DNA from: Chloranthus sessilifolius
Lineage: Eukaryota; Streptophyta; Magnoliopsida; Chloranthales; Chloranthaceae
Assembly: GCA_021018995.1 (NCBI GenBank)
Contig: CM037596.1
Span: 68,117,367-68,181,366, forward strand
Reading direction: 5' to 3'
Length of the DNA stretch: 64,000 nt
Each line of letters opens with the position of its first letter. Positions within the stretch are counted from its first letter, which is position 1. The notes under the pieces are model-generated. The model had not been told where the DNA came from, did not search any database, and saw only the letters and a program-made list of their open reading frames with translations. Below are positions 10,836 to 21,760 of the stretch, one piece after another. The position numbers and the translations under genes were made by a program.

Positions 10836-11289
10836 AAAGGTGGCATGGTCCCATTATTCAGAAAAACATGAAGGAAATCATAAGCAGAAAGTAAAACATG
10901 ACGGTGAGCATTGGAGAAAGCAAAATTTATTGACTAGAAACATTACAGAAGAAAAGAAAATTAAAGGCAGAGGGGATGGGATTAAGGGAGAGGGCGAAAC
11001 ACAGTGAGGAACCGTGTCCTCACCGGTTTGATGTAAGGGAAAAATAAAATAGGCTTGCTTCACATGATCTAATGAAAAGATTGGAAAAAATAATTACGTA
11101 ACAATGAAAAGCGAAAAAGAAAAAAAAAAAAAAAGAAAAAGAAGTGCAATTGGACAAAAGAACAGATTTATATATTATATTTAGAAACAAAGTACATGCA
11201 AACATTAATAACTTGGATCAAAGTCGCTACCATAAGTTGGGTCATTGGGGTCGAGCTAGAGTCCTTTGGTTGAACTTGAATCGAGTTGG

Positions 11290-11690
11290 AATCGAGAACT
11301 TGATGGTGATTTCTCGATGGAATTCTTGAGCTGGTGTACTCTTTGGACTTGATCTTCTTGGTGAGGCCCGGATGTTTGGTCAGTGGCTGTTTCTTTGTTC
11401 TTGAGCTAGTTTGGTCTGTTCTTGAACTAGTTGAGCTTGGAGCATAGCTACCTTGTGTTGCTCACGACCAATTGGTATGTTTGTCCAACGGATCCCTCAT
11501 CTTCTCTCTCTCAAATTGCATGAAATGCTCTAATTTTTTATTTTGGCCTCATAAGGGGTTGGATGTAGGCCTCAAATCAGCCATTTTTCTCGCACATCCC
11601 CTACGGATGTAGGGATTTTCTGTCATGGCCTGGGAGAGGGTGGCATATCTAGGGAGGGGGATGGAGTGGTAGGGGACTAAAGGGGGTCCA
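11290..11690 (-). pseudogene. Remnant of the extra ORF in element 1
   Basis: On the minus strand the sequence near 11530-11660 translates to a stretch containing LPRYATLSQAMTENPYIRR and KMADLRP. This is clearly related to PPYLTLLYVMRDNPYIHRDV and GMAALWASL of element 2 (2512-2697). Downstream (11200-11500) it is Ser/Thr/Gln-rich without obvious motifs. The N-terminal and Pro-rich parts are missing. This shows that element 1 descends from an ancestor that carried the ORF. Element 4 has lost this segment completely (its sequence jumps from ~29040 to the equivalent of ~11730). Confidence 0.5.
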
Positions 11691-11699
11691 GCTGGGGGA

Positions 11700-11715
11700 G
11701 GGGGGGGGGGGGTGG
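11700..11715. repeat. Poly-G tract
   Basis: A run of about 13 G interrupted once, at the 5' side of the purine-rich non-coding stretch. Confidence 0.6.
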
Positions 11716-11953
11716 GAAAAAACTGAGAAACGAGGGGCAGCAGGATAAAAGAAGAAAGAAAAACTAAGAATAGAAAAAATCTAAACTATATGCGTGAGAG
11801 AAAAATAAAATGTAGGAATTGCATACAAAGTTTAAAAAAAATAGAAAAGTGTTGACACAAAAACAGAATTTGTGAATGCAAAATAGGAAAACAAAGTTAG
11901 AAACTAACTATACTCACAGAAAAATGACGAAAATTAGTAAAACTAGGACAATG

Positions 11954-12175
11954 TTCCTAAAAACAGAATTTGAAACTAAAATTCCTAAAAACAGAATTTG
12001 AAACTAAAATTCCTAAAAACAGAATTTGAAACTAAAATTCCTAAAAACAGAATTTGAAAATCTAAAAACAGAATGCTAAAATTCCTAAAAACAGAATTTG
12101 AAAATCTAAAAACAGAATTTGAAACTAAAATTCTTAAAGCAATTTGAAACTAACATTCCTAAAAACAGAATTTTA
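11954..12175. repeat. 28-bp tandem repeat (cctaaaaacagaatttgaaa)
   Basis: Four regular 28-bp units start at 11954, 11982, 12010 and 12038, followed by shortened units to ~12175. Element 4 has only about one and a half units at the equivalent place (29450-29500), so the array expanded in element 1 or contracted in element 4. Confidence 0.85.
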
Positions 12176-12179
12176 ATGC

Positions 12180-13240
12180 CAAAGGATACATCCTAAGCCC
12201 AAAGAGAAAAAATGATACATCCTAAGCCCAAACAGAAAATCTAATGCCAAAAGCCTGAGATACTTATGAATCTAAGTGAAAAAAAAAATGATTAGCAGGA
12301 ATACAGTGAAAAGCAAGATTCATAAGACTGACCCCTTTGTTGATGATGGGTATGAATAAAAAATAATGAAGCATGGGAGCACATATTAAAACAGAGTTCA
12401 TACAATGAGACCCATTTATGATGAAGAAATCTCAAGGAAAATAAAATAAGTGGGTCCATTGAATATTCAAAAGCCTATGATTCACTACTCATTGTCCTAC
12501 ATGATTCCTAAAATAAAAAAATGATCTCGAGGTCCGGATGGGAAAAGTGGATGCAAATGGAGAAAACATTACACGAAAGATATATATATATATTTTTATT
12601 TTATAATTTTCTATTTTTTATTTTTACTTGTTTTGGATCAGCCGTGCTCAACAAGAGCCCTTATTTACTCTTGAAAATAATGAGAAACAACTAAGAGATT
12701 TTCTATTTGTGTTTTCATTTTCTTTTATTTTGTATTTGGTTTTGTAAAAAAAAATCAGATGCCTAAAAGACAGAGAAATTATAATCGAACAAACAATAAA
12801 CACAATGAACTTGGTTCTCAAGAATTTAAAATAGAAAATGAATGCAAAGGAGAAGAGGATGCAAACTCAAGCGGATCTGCTCAGCTTTAGTCCAGATGTG
12901 CTCCTTGTTGACTACGCTCAGATCTGCAACAATCCAAAAGCTGCAGCAAGACCTTTTATTCCAAAGATATTGACAAAATAAAAAGAAAACTCAGCTACGC
13001 CCAAATTTGACAAAAAGACAAAAGAGTGGCGTGACATTTATTCAAACAACTAGAAGGCAAAGAATGAAAACTTAGAAAAAAAAAAAATCTGCTGCAGTAA
13101 AATAGGTTTTCTATACAAAACTGCAGTAGACATTTAATCAAGCACTTGGAATACAAAGTGCAGGTTTAAAGCAAAAACTAAAATGAAAATCAAATCTATA
13201 AAATAAAAAAAAAAACTTAGGTCTACCAATTTTAGAACAA
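12180..13240 (-). other. 5' leader region of element 1, non-coding
   Basis: AT-rich, no ORF shared with relatives. 12352-12590 (including a TA run and T-rich stretch) is exactly the segment that element 4 has replaced by its pol block. The flanks (to ~12350 and from ~12610) match 29600-29635 and 33490-34100. Confidence 0.55.
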
Positions 13241-13242
13241 AT

Positions 13243-13260
13243 TCCCCGGCAACGGCGCCA
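13243..13260 (-). other. Primer-binding site of element 1 (Asp-tRNA type)
   Basis: Minus strand TGGCGCCGTTGCCGGGGA, six bases from the LTR. It corresponds to the Asp-tRNA PBS characteristic of Athila-lineage elements. Confidence 0.85.
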
Positions 13261-13266
13261 AAAACT

Positions 13267-15072
13267 TGTTGTCGCTCCAAGTGTGCCATAATTGTGTGCA
13301 TTATGAATAAAGAATTAAAGAATTAAAGAATGCTAAGTTATATGGATGTTAACTTATGAAAGGAATATCGGCAGCACACTGGGGCTAACATTAGCCTGCA
13401 AGATCAGGGCCAATTGTAGCAAGTTTTAAAAGTAAGTATTTCAAGATCGTCCACAGAGAATTTGTCCAAAATGAGAGATAAACCTCGAGATACGTGCTAC
13501 GGATCGGCTCTATAATTATCTAGAAAGCGAGATAAAGAGAGAGTGTTGGGTTTTGTCACGTTTAACTAAAAGCAAATAAAGAAAAGAACTAACTACGTGA
13601 TCCGGATCCGAGTTGTGGAGGTGTTTAAAATAAATCAAATGCGAAATAATAGCTTCATGTATTTTAGCCTTTGAATTTTAATGGAGAATCAGTATTCAAT
13701 AGAGCGATTCAATCTTCATCGGCTACCGACGGATGTAAGAGAAATAAATCGAATTAAGGAATAGGTTTAGACTTATGGCTATGATCGTCCAATGGTCACA
13801 GATCATCCAATAGTTGTATTTCTTTAGTTGAACATGAACATCGTAAGTCTGCTAGAATTAGGTTACCAACGCTAATTCGCAGGACAATGAATTAAGGGAA
13901 GTTGGATGCGGTGAGTGAATCTAAAGAAGTCTAATGCACTAAGGTGAACATTGGAACCCTCGACATGACTCCAATGGAGAAGACACAAATTACAAAGAAC
14001 CTTTTAAAATCCAAAATTACAATTACAAAGCACGGCTTTAGAAAGCCCTCGGACTTGCGTCTTGAATCCGATCTCCTTGGAGTTACAAATCACTCAACAA
14101 CTCTCAAAAGTAAAACAAAAGAAGCTATTACAGGAGGTACAGATAGGCTATCGAGGAAGGTAGGGAAATAGAGATGAAAACTCAAAACTGGATGCCACAA
14201 TTGGGCAAATGTCTTCTATTTATAGCTTTCCTTGATCCTCGCATGAATTGACCAATCAAGTGTTGAGATCTGGATTGCCCAATGGCGATTGAGCAGGGGA
14301 TCGGATCTGTTACGGCCAATGAAAATGCTACGATCTGGTTCACCAATCGCGCTAGAAGCATCAATTACATTATGGAATTCAAAAATCTGTTTGAGCTTCT
14401 AGAAGTTCCCGCCAAGTGATTTCATCTTTGAGCGCTCACATGGGTTGGAATATGCTTTTGGATCTTGATTGGAATCTTCGAAATGTCCACGCATTAAATG
14501 CATTGTGCGTGAGATTCTTGAAATGCCCTTTAAACAATTGTAATTCCCGAATGTCCTTTCGTAGAGTTTAAGTTCCTTTTCGCAAAGTGTTTTGGCTCCG
14601 AAGTTCTTTTCGCATAAGCAATTTGGCTTCGAAAGTCTTTTATGAGGACTTCTCCCGAGATCTTCTATTGAAAGGAAATTTCAACTATTCGAGCGAGAAC
14701 ATGGTTCTTTCGAGTAGTTCATTACGACTCGAATCAATTCGAACAGAACTTTGACCTTTTCGAAAAGTACTTTTTACTTTGCGATTTGAACTTTTAACTT
14801 GATTTCTTCTTTGCGAATGGATCCTTCTTCTTCTTCAGGTCTTTTCTTGCTCTTTTAGGACCTTTTTAGCCATTGCTGAGGCTATTTCTTCACTCCCTCT
14901 TTGAGCTTGACATGAGTTGTCAGCTTTTTGATCATTTTAGGATGCTTTTCGGACTTGGACCTGTCTAATTGGTTAGCTGTAAAATGCACACTAAAGCACT
15001 TATTTAGTCTTCTCAAGGGTCTTTCAAAGCTCATGTTTAGGGGTGAAAAATGGTATTTTTCACTACTTAACA
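13267..15072 (-). repeat. 5' LTR of element 1
   Basis: 1,806 bp, with the same organisation as 7408-9226: U3 from 15072, word array 14555-14815, TATA box 14216-14225, U5 end at 13267. Differences from the other LTR concentrate at CAG/CTG sites, many of which read CG here (see findings). GTCTC follows at 15073. Confidence 0.92.
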
Positions 15073-15897
15073 GTCTCTTGCTAAGGTTTCCCTTGGCATA
15101 GAGTTCTCACTGATGATGTCAAAGAGCTCCCATGCCTCCTCAGCAGTTTTATGGAGATAGGTGCCACCACAGGAGGCATCTATCATATCTCTGCTTTTAG
15201 CATCAATTCCCTGGTAAAAGCTTTGAACCAATTGCCATTCAGGGATTTGATGGTGGGGGCATTTCTTGAGGAGTTCCTTAAATCTCTCCCAGGATTGATG
15301 AAAGTCTTCAGTTGGATCTTGGGTAAAAGAGATGATACCCTTCCTCAACTGACTGGTATTTGACATAGGAAAGAATTTGGCCAAAAATTGACATTGGAGA
15401 TCACTCCAGGACTAAATACTGTCAGGTGGAAGCATGGACAACCAGGTCCTGGCTCTGTCCTTTAATGAAAAAGGAAAGAGCCTCATCTTAGTTGCCTCCT
15501 CCCCCAAACCTGTGATGTTGAAGGTAGTGCACAGTCCTAAGAATTCGTCTATATGCTTATACGGATCCTCCTTGGTCAGGCCATGAAATGAGGGCAACAT
15601 CTTAATGATGGAAGATTTGATTTCATAGTTTCCTTGAGCAGCAGGGAACTGAACACAGAAGGGGGAATTGTAGATCCCTGGTGCATTGAATTTCTTGAGA
15701 GTCCGTGGCTGCTGCTGCTCACCCATTTCAACAGATTCAATTTCAACAGCTGTGGATATAGTTGGTCTGGATCTAAGAAGTCTTTCAACCTCTGGATTTA
15801 GTGGAATAATCTGAGGTTGCAGAGTTCTCCTACCAAACAAACAACACTCACAAACTGCATGGAGAATAAATCCCCACACAACAGAAAGAAGCAGCAC
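15067..15897 (-). pseudogene. Athila gag, N-terminal and capsid half (element 2)
   Basis: Two open stretches in a single frame are separated by one stop at ~15413 (after MLPPDSI). Readable capsid-type motifs include FHGLTKEDPYKHIDEFL, RLFPFSLKDRARTWL, and then FHQSWERFKELLKKCPHHQI and GTYLHKTAEEAWELFDIISE, the retrotransposon gag domain. The true start is probably downstream of 15897. The first ~40 residues of the open frame are hydrophobic and Cys-rich, unlike gag. The gene is cut at 15072 by element 1 and resumes at 7402. Confidence 0.82.
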
Positions 15898-15899
15898 AA

Positions 15900-16124
15900 C
15901 TGACTAATTAATCTAAAAAAAAAAATCAGCAGATCTGAAAAATAAACAGGGGAAAAGGGATGCAAACTCAAAGAGCCTCTCTCCTCTCACTCTGTACTCA
16001 GATCTGATGGAATGCACACAAAAAATACTGAAAAATAGTAAAACTTACAAATACAGTTAGTAAAATCAAACACATAGTTACAGATTTATAAAATAAAACT
16101 AGATCTACCAAATTCACAAACACC
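15900..16124 (-). other. 5' leader of element 2
   Basis: Between the PBS and gag on the minus strand; AT-rich, no ORF of note. It resembles the leader next to the PBS in elements 1 and 4 (words such as gatctaccaaattca). Confidence 0.5.
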
Positions 16125-16142
16125 TCCCCGGTAGCGACGCCA
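16125..16142 (-). other. Primer-binding site of element 2 (Asp-tRNA type)
   Basis: Minus strand TGGCGTCGCTACCGGGGA, six bases from the LTR at 16149. It differs at a few positions from the sites at 13243 and 34103. Confidence 0.8.
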
Positions 16143-17272
16143 AAAACTTGTTGGGGAATTTCAGTGTGCTGATTTATGGTATAAACATCAAGAGAAAACA
16201 GAGATGGGTTCAGCACAGTTAGGAAATCCTAGACTTGCAAGATACAGGGTCCTTTGTAGCAAGTTTTAAAAGTAAGGGGAAGTCCACAGAGAGGTGGTTT
16301 GGAATTGGGTAAATCTCTAGATCTGTAAGAGATCTGGCACCCTAACTAATGTTGATCTAGCTAAAAGGCAGGGGAGAGATTAGATTGGATTTTCACTTAA
16401 TCTAAACTACAATTAAAATGCAGATTGTCTTAGATCGAATCTAGAGCCTCAGATCTTGCAGATGGAGGGTTTAAAAACTCAGAAAATGGAGAAGAACAAC
16501 TTGGAGGTTGTTTTCACTGCAATTAGGTTGAGCTAAGCATATTACAGGGGTTCAAAAGCGCACAAGTCCCTCAGCTGGCCACAAGTACAGCTGCAGGGTA
16601 TAAATTCCACTCCAAATCACAGGATCCACCTGGTCTTAAGGCTATGACCTGTCCACTTTAATGGTCACAAACCATCTTATAGACTTTATTGAATCTATGG
16701 ATTGCAGCAGATGAATCCAATTGAGGCTTGAGCTTAGATTTACATTAAGGTTATGATCTGTCCACTCTAATGGTCATAGACCATCCTAGAGATCTCCTAC
16801 AAAGCCAGAGCCTCAATTAGAACAATTAAAACCACTACAGATCCTGCAATTTCTAGGTCATAGACGCAGGAAATTACAGGGATATTAGATCCAGGGAATT
16901 CAGATGATATCAAAGAGGTCTACCAGTTAAGTGGGTGAGCTGATCAAGCAACTCCTCTACACAAATCTAATCGAGCACCAAAAGGAATCAAAAGAGCTTC
17001 AGATCTAATTAAAACATTGAAAACAAGATTTACATTGCAAACAAGGTCACTCTTACAATGGAATGCTCTTAGATCAATAGTCTGTGCAGCAATTAATCCC
17101 CAGCAACACTCTTAACCTTACCCAATCATAAATCTAACTCACTCCTTGCTGCTCCTAGGGAATTAGCCAACCATGGTTGGGCTAAAGGAAGGAAAATAGA
17201 ATCTAGCTGCAAGCTCTGATCTCCAGGAAATTATTCAAAAATTTGATCCTCCCCAATGGCAATTGGGGATAT

Positions 17273-17282
17273 CTATATATAG
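17273..17282 (-). promoter_or_regulatory. TATA box of the element 2 LTR
   Basis: CTATATATAG followed downstream (leftward) by R/U5. It lies at the same relative position as the boxes of element 1 LTRs, downstream of a word array. Confidence 0.6.
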
Positions 17283-17489
17283 CTTTCTCCTCTGTTTTTC
17301 CCGCCAAAAATCCCTTCTAGAAGGTCCTTAGAGCTTGCTAGGGTTCTGTTAGAGCACATGGGTCGGTTAGGGCTTTCTAGGGCATCTTCTAAAACATCGC
17401 ACTGGTCACCAAAGTGCCTCAATTTGCGTGCAGTAAGTCACCAAGTCATAGTATGTACACAGCTGAATTTCTGAGAAGTCCTGCACGCG

Positions 17490-18030
17490 ATTTTGATAGG
17501 TTGGAGAAGCTTCCGATAGGTTGAAAAGGAGTTTGTAGCCCCTTTTGATAGGTTCCCTGGTCTCTGTGATAGGTTCGCATAGGTTGGGCTTAGATTCTTT
17601 AGCCTCACTGCACTTAATCTGGGGCCTTCGAAAGGTTGGAAGAGTAATTCGAGAGGTTGGGGATTCACATTCCATTGCTTCGATCGGATGACCATTGTTC
17701 CTATCAAAAGGTTCAAATCATTCTGCGATAGGTATTGTCCCAACACTTCTATTTCGATAGGTTCAGTGGACCATTCGATAGGTTCAGGGAATCTTTCGAT
17801 AGGTCTCCTTTTTCCCTCAAGCCAGCTTTCGATAGGTTGAAATCTCTTTTTCTTTCAACTGCTCGATAGGTTCTTGGATCCTATCGAATTCTTCACTTCT
17901 GTACGAATTCTTCCTTTCTGTGCCTTCTGATCTTATCGAATCCTTCTCAACTGCACGAATTCCTTTTTTTTAACCCTCAGCTACTATCGAAGTCGTCAGA
18001 CATCCTCTCGATAGGATGTTTTGGACCTAT
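17490..18030 (-). repeat. Dispersed CGATAGG word array in the element 2 LTR
   Basis: About twenty degenerate copies of ttcgataggttc or its complement (17515, 17754, 17776, 17797, 17828, 17864, 17880, 17985, 18008 among the best), spaced irregularly rather than in tandem. Copies near 17866 and 17880 form an inverted pair with one mismatch. The same word fills 4950-5310. Confidence 0.8.
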
Positions 18031-18237
18031 CTTCACTTCCTTCCCCTTGTTCTATTGCTGGGTCTGCATGGTGCTGAGAGATGGCTTCTTTGTGGGCATT
18101 CTTAAGTGATTTTCTGCATTATTACCAGCTTTCACTGCTATCTACAAAATGCACTCAACAGAGGCTTATTAGTGTGCTCACAGGTCCATCAATGGTCAGG
18201 TTAAAGGGTGAAAGGTGGCATTTTTCACCATTTAACA

Positions 18238-19320
18238 AAGGACTAGGGAGTTATTCCCCATCTTGGTTCGCCAGTTTATAGGCATTCCGAGGGTATGCAG
18301 CATTTATGACATATGGGCCTTCCCAGTTCGGTTTCAGTTTTCCTTTCGGGTGGGCATGCTTGGAAGGTATAATTTTCTTCAAGACTAATTATCCAACATT
18401 AAAGGTCATTCGATGACTTTCTTATCGTAAGCCCTGGCCACTCTCCTCTGATATACCTGAGCATGATTAGCTGCCCTTAGATGTGTTTCATCGAGCTGCT
18501 CTAACTGTGTTAGTAGGGAAATTCTCCTTTCGTCTAAGGATAACTCATTATCAAGTTTAATCCGTAAAGATGGTACTTGTATCTCATAGGGTAGGACTGC
18601 CTCCAACCCGTAGGTGAGGAGGTAGGGAGTTTTGCCAGTGGTCGTACGAATAGAGGTCCTATAGGCCCAGAGTGCTTCTGGTTGTCGTTCAGGCCAGTCG
18701 GCTCCATTGCTTATTTCTACTGTGCATTTTAGGATTCGAATCAACATTTTGTTTGTAGCTTCTGCCTGTTCATTGCCTTGAGGGTAGAACGGTGATGAGT
18801 GGCATAAATCAATGTCGTACTTCTGGCATAACTTCTTCATCTTCTGAGTGATGAATTATAGTTCATTGTCAGTGAAAACTTCCATGGTACTCCAAATCTG
18901 GTGATGATATTCTGAGTGATAAACCTCACAAGTATTGAAGCGGTGATTCTGACATAAGATTCAGCTTTTGCCCATTTGGTGTAGTATTCGATTGTTGTAA
19001 GAATAAATGCGTGCTTATGAGTGTTCCCAACTGTGTCGTTGAAGGGTCCAATGATGTCGCAAGCCCACATTGAGAATGGTCATGATTAGGTCATAGTGTT
19101 CAATGCAATTGATGGAGCTTTAATGAGTGAGGCATGTTCTTTGCATTGCTTGCAGGATTGGACGTAGAGGTGACAATCTCTGATCATTGTTGGCCAGAAG
19201 TAATCTTGTCGTGTAATTTGATCTACAAGTCTCTGTCTACCGGAGTGGGCGCCACAGGCACTGGCATGTGCTTCTTGGATGATGTATTATCCTTCGGCGG
19301 TCATGACACATCGTAGCAGT
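18238..19320 (-). pseudogene. Integrase of element 3
   Basis: Three pieces. The zinc-binding part (~19130-19320) reads in fragments with QSCKQCKEHASLIKAP. The core (18837-19070) starts MWACDIIGPFND, carrying the first catalytic Asp. The piece 18406-18840 has CHSSPFYPQGNEQAEATNK, carrying the catalytic Glu, and ALWAYRTSIRTTTGKTPYLL. The region around the second Asp is frameshifted. The C-terminal part (~18240-18405) still shows KPNWEGPYVI. The gene is cut by element 2 at 18237, near its natural end. Confidence 0.8.
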
Positions 19321-20294
19321 ACTCCTTCGGTGAAGGCTTTTTTATGTAATGTTTCACCGAGTATGCTGAATCGGGCGCATCGGTTCCTTATAACCTTTTG
19401 TTCGATTTTCATAGCATACGAAGGAACATGTTGATGCTTCAAGAAATTCCAGATATCGAAGTACCATGGTTGTCCATCGTCAATCGGTGATTTTTCAAAT
19501 CTAAACATAGCGACTTCAGTTTCTGCCTTGACATGCTTTTCCGAGGTGATTGCTTCTTTTGGTCTTGTACTTGTTGGGAGGATGGGTAATTCTCTTTTGA
19601 CGATCCATGCTACGTCGTGGGCGGGCACTGTCAGCTTTTCAATGAAGAAGGTTTTGATATTTTGTTCGATAGGTATTTGGATGACCGAGGCTAGCGTGGC
19701 TAAGGAATCTGAGAGCTCGTTTTCTAATCTAGGGATGTGTGTAAAAGATATCCTTTCAAATTTCTTTACTAAATATTGAGCGGTTTCTAGGTATGCCATT
19801 AGTCTCCTTTCCTTAGTTTTCCATTCTCCTATGACTTGTGAAATTACTAGTTTAGAATCACAGATGATTTTTAATTGTTTAACTCCTAATTGTAGCACTG
19901 CTTGGAGTCCAGCTATAAAGGCTTCGTATTCTGTGACATTATTAGTGACAGGGAAATCTAGTAGAAAAGATTTAGGTATGACAACTCCTTTTGGGCTTAA
20001 GAGGACTATCCCAATGCCTTTTCCTGTGTGGTTTAGAGCACCGTCAAAATAAAGAGTCCATGAGGTCTTGTCGGGCTCTTCATTATGAATCATGAATAGG
20101 TCCTCATCGAGGAAATCCGTGTGTATAGGTTCATTAGTCAGGAGTGGGAGATCTATGATATCATCAGCGATGGCTTGTCCTTTGATTGATTTCTGCGTGA
20201 CATAAGTTATGTCGAATTCTTGGAATAGAATGTGCCAGCGAACGATCTTTCCTGATGTTGCGGGCTTTTCGAATATGTACTTCAAAGGGTCCAT
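19287..20294 (-). pseudogene. RNase H end and second (Tat-type) RNase H of element 3
   Basis: A 335-residue open frame, the longest in the window. Residues 1-55 (MDPLKYIFEKPATSGKIVRW, QKSIKGQAIADD) are the end of the RT-linked RNase H and connection. Residues ~77-205 form a second RNase H with TLYFDGALNHTGKGIGIVLL, NNVTEYEAFIAGL and ICDSKLVISQVIGEW. The Asp, Glu and Asp expected for catalysis are visible. The remainder leads into integrase. It would degrade RNA in the RNA-DNA hybrid. An extra RNase H in this place is known for Tat/Ogre elements. Confidence 0.82.
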
Positions 20295-21760
20295 TCAGGC
20301 TAGTACTAGTATTTTATGTGCTCTAAAGTAGTGTCATAATTTGGTTAAGGCCCACACCAATGTGAGGCAAGTCTTCTCCATCGGAGTATATTTTCGTTCG
20401 TACTCGACCATCATCCTACTGAGGTAGTAGATAGTCTTCTCTCTCTTGCCGTCTTCTTCGTATTGTCCAAGAATTACTCCCATTGCTTTATCGTTTGCTG
20501 AGAGGTATAAAATCAGTGGTTTTTCGGGGATAGGTGGTGATAGTATAGGTGGGTTAAGGAGGTATTTCTTGATATTGTCAAAGGCTTGCTGACACTGGTC
20601 GCCCCATCTATACTCAACTCCTCCTTTAAGTAGTCTGTAGAAAGGATCGCATCAGTCCGAATGCTGGGAGATAAATCTCCTTATGAATTACAATCTTCCT
20701 ATCAAGCCTTGTAATTCTTTGATATTACTGGGAGGTGGCATCTTGAGGATGGCTCTGACTTTTATAGGGGTCAACTTCGATCCCTCGCTTGCTAACTATA
20801 AAACCAAGTAATTTTCCTGTGGTGACTTCGAAAACACATTTCTTTGGGTTCCTTTTTAGCTGGTATTTATTAGCTTTCTGTAACACCAGTCAGAGTGCTT
20901 CAACATGTCCTATTCGCATTTGGTACTTCACTAATATGTCATCGACATAGACTTTTACACACTTATGCATCATGTCGTGAAAGATAGCCATCATGACTCG
21001 TTGGTACGTGGCCCTTGCGCTGCTGAGCCCAAAAGGCATAACGACGTAACAGTATGTTCTCCATGGTGTGGTGAAGGAAATCTTCACTTAGTCAGACTCT
21101 GCTAATTTGATCTGATTATATCCAGAGAAATCGTCCATAAAGGATAGCATCTCATGTCCTGCGGTGTTGTCGACTAGAGTGTCAATGTGTGGGAGTGGGA
21201 AGTCGTCTTTTGGGCATGCCTAGTTGAGATTTCAGAAGTCGATGCAAACTCGTACTCTGCCTTCCTTCTTAGCGACAGGTAGTATGTTGGCGACCCACTT
21301 AGGGTAAAGAACGACTCGAATAAATTCGGCTTTGTGTAATTTGTTGACTTCTTCTTTGACTTGGAGGGCAATTTGTGGGTGCATCCTACGAAGTTTTTGC
21401 TTAACAGGCTTTCCCTCAGGTTCTAAGACAAGACGATGTTCTACTAAACTTGAGTCTAAACCGGGTATGTCCTCATAGCAAAAGAGTCGAGTTGTTCTTA
21501 TAAGACTTGTGCAATTTGTCAGTGTTCCTTGGAGTTAAGCGTTGCACTAATTAATAACTTCTTAGGTTTCTCTTCAATGCCAAAGTTAAGTTCTTCGGTG
21601 GGTTCTGTAGCAGCTTGAGTCTAATCATCGAAGCGCTTAATAACCCGTTGGAAGTCCAGTGCCTCCTCAACAACTGGTGCTCTTTCTTAATCCTCGGTGA
21701 ATTCGTATACTTCGAAGTTATCACACTGGGGATTTGAATTTGCCAGAGGTAACCCTTCAT
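20295..21760 (-). pseudogene. Reverse transcriptase and RNase H start of element 3
   Basis: Minus-strand reading in several frames. From the right: KKEGRVRVCIDF (near 21245), CPKDDFPLPHIDTLVDN, FMDDFSGYNQIK (near 21130), VVMPFGLSSARATYQRVM, and the catalytic VYVDDILVK (YVDD at 20939-20950). Further left, the RNase H start shows LYLSANDKAMGVILGQYEED. Stops at ~20296, 21088 and elsewhere break the frame. Confidence 0.8.

Larger units (their letters stand above)
7408..15072 (-). mobile_element. Element 1: complete non-coding LARD-like LTR retrotransposon
   Basis: 7,665 bp with two LTRs (7408-9226 and 13267-15072), both starting tgttgtcg and ending with an aca terminus. A PPT lies at 9227, a PBS at 13243-13260, and GTCTC duplications flank it. 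The ~4.0-kb interior holds no gag, protease, RT or integrase; only a remnant of the extra ORF is left (~11290-11690). It must have been mobilised in trans, plausibly by an Athila relative with the same LTR (compare element 4). It was inserted into the gag gene of element 2, on the same strand. Confidence 0.92.
1..18237 (-). mobile_element. Element 2: Athila-like gag-pro retrotransposon without pol, interrupted by element 1
   Basis: Minus-strand Ty3/gypsy element. The right (5') LTR is 16149-18237. A PBS lies six bases inside it at 16125-16142, followed leftward by gag, zinc knuckle, protease, an extra ORF, a 3' non-coding domain and a polypurine tract. The first four window bases (aaca) match the end of an LTR, so the left (3') LTR is just outside. 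The internal region is about 8.5 kb once element 1 (7408-15072) is removed. No RT, RNase H or integrase is visible, so the element is inferred to be non-autonomous. It sits inside the integrase of element 3; its target duplication should be aagga (18238-18242), with the left copy outside the window. Confidence 0.85.
16149..18237 (-). repeat. 5' LTR of element 2
   Basis: 2,089 bp, tgttgggg...ttaaca. The U3 start on the minus strand resembles that of element 1 (both TGTTAA..TGGTGAAAAAT.CCA). CGATAGG words fill 17490-18030. The TATA box CTATATATAG is at 17273-17282. No second copy lies in the window. The end is set by the jump into the element 3 integrase at 18238. Confidence 0.85.
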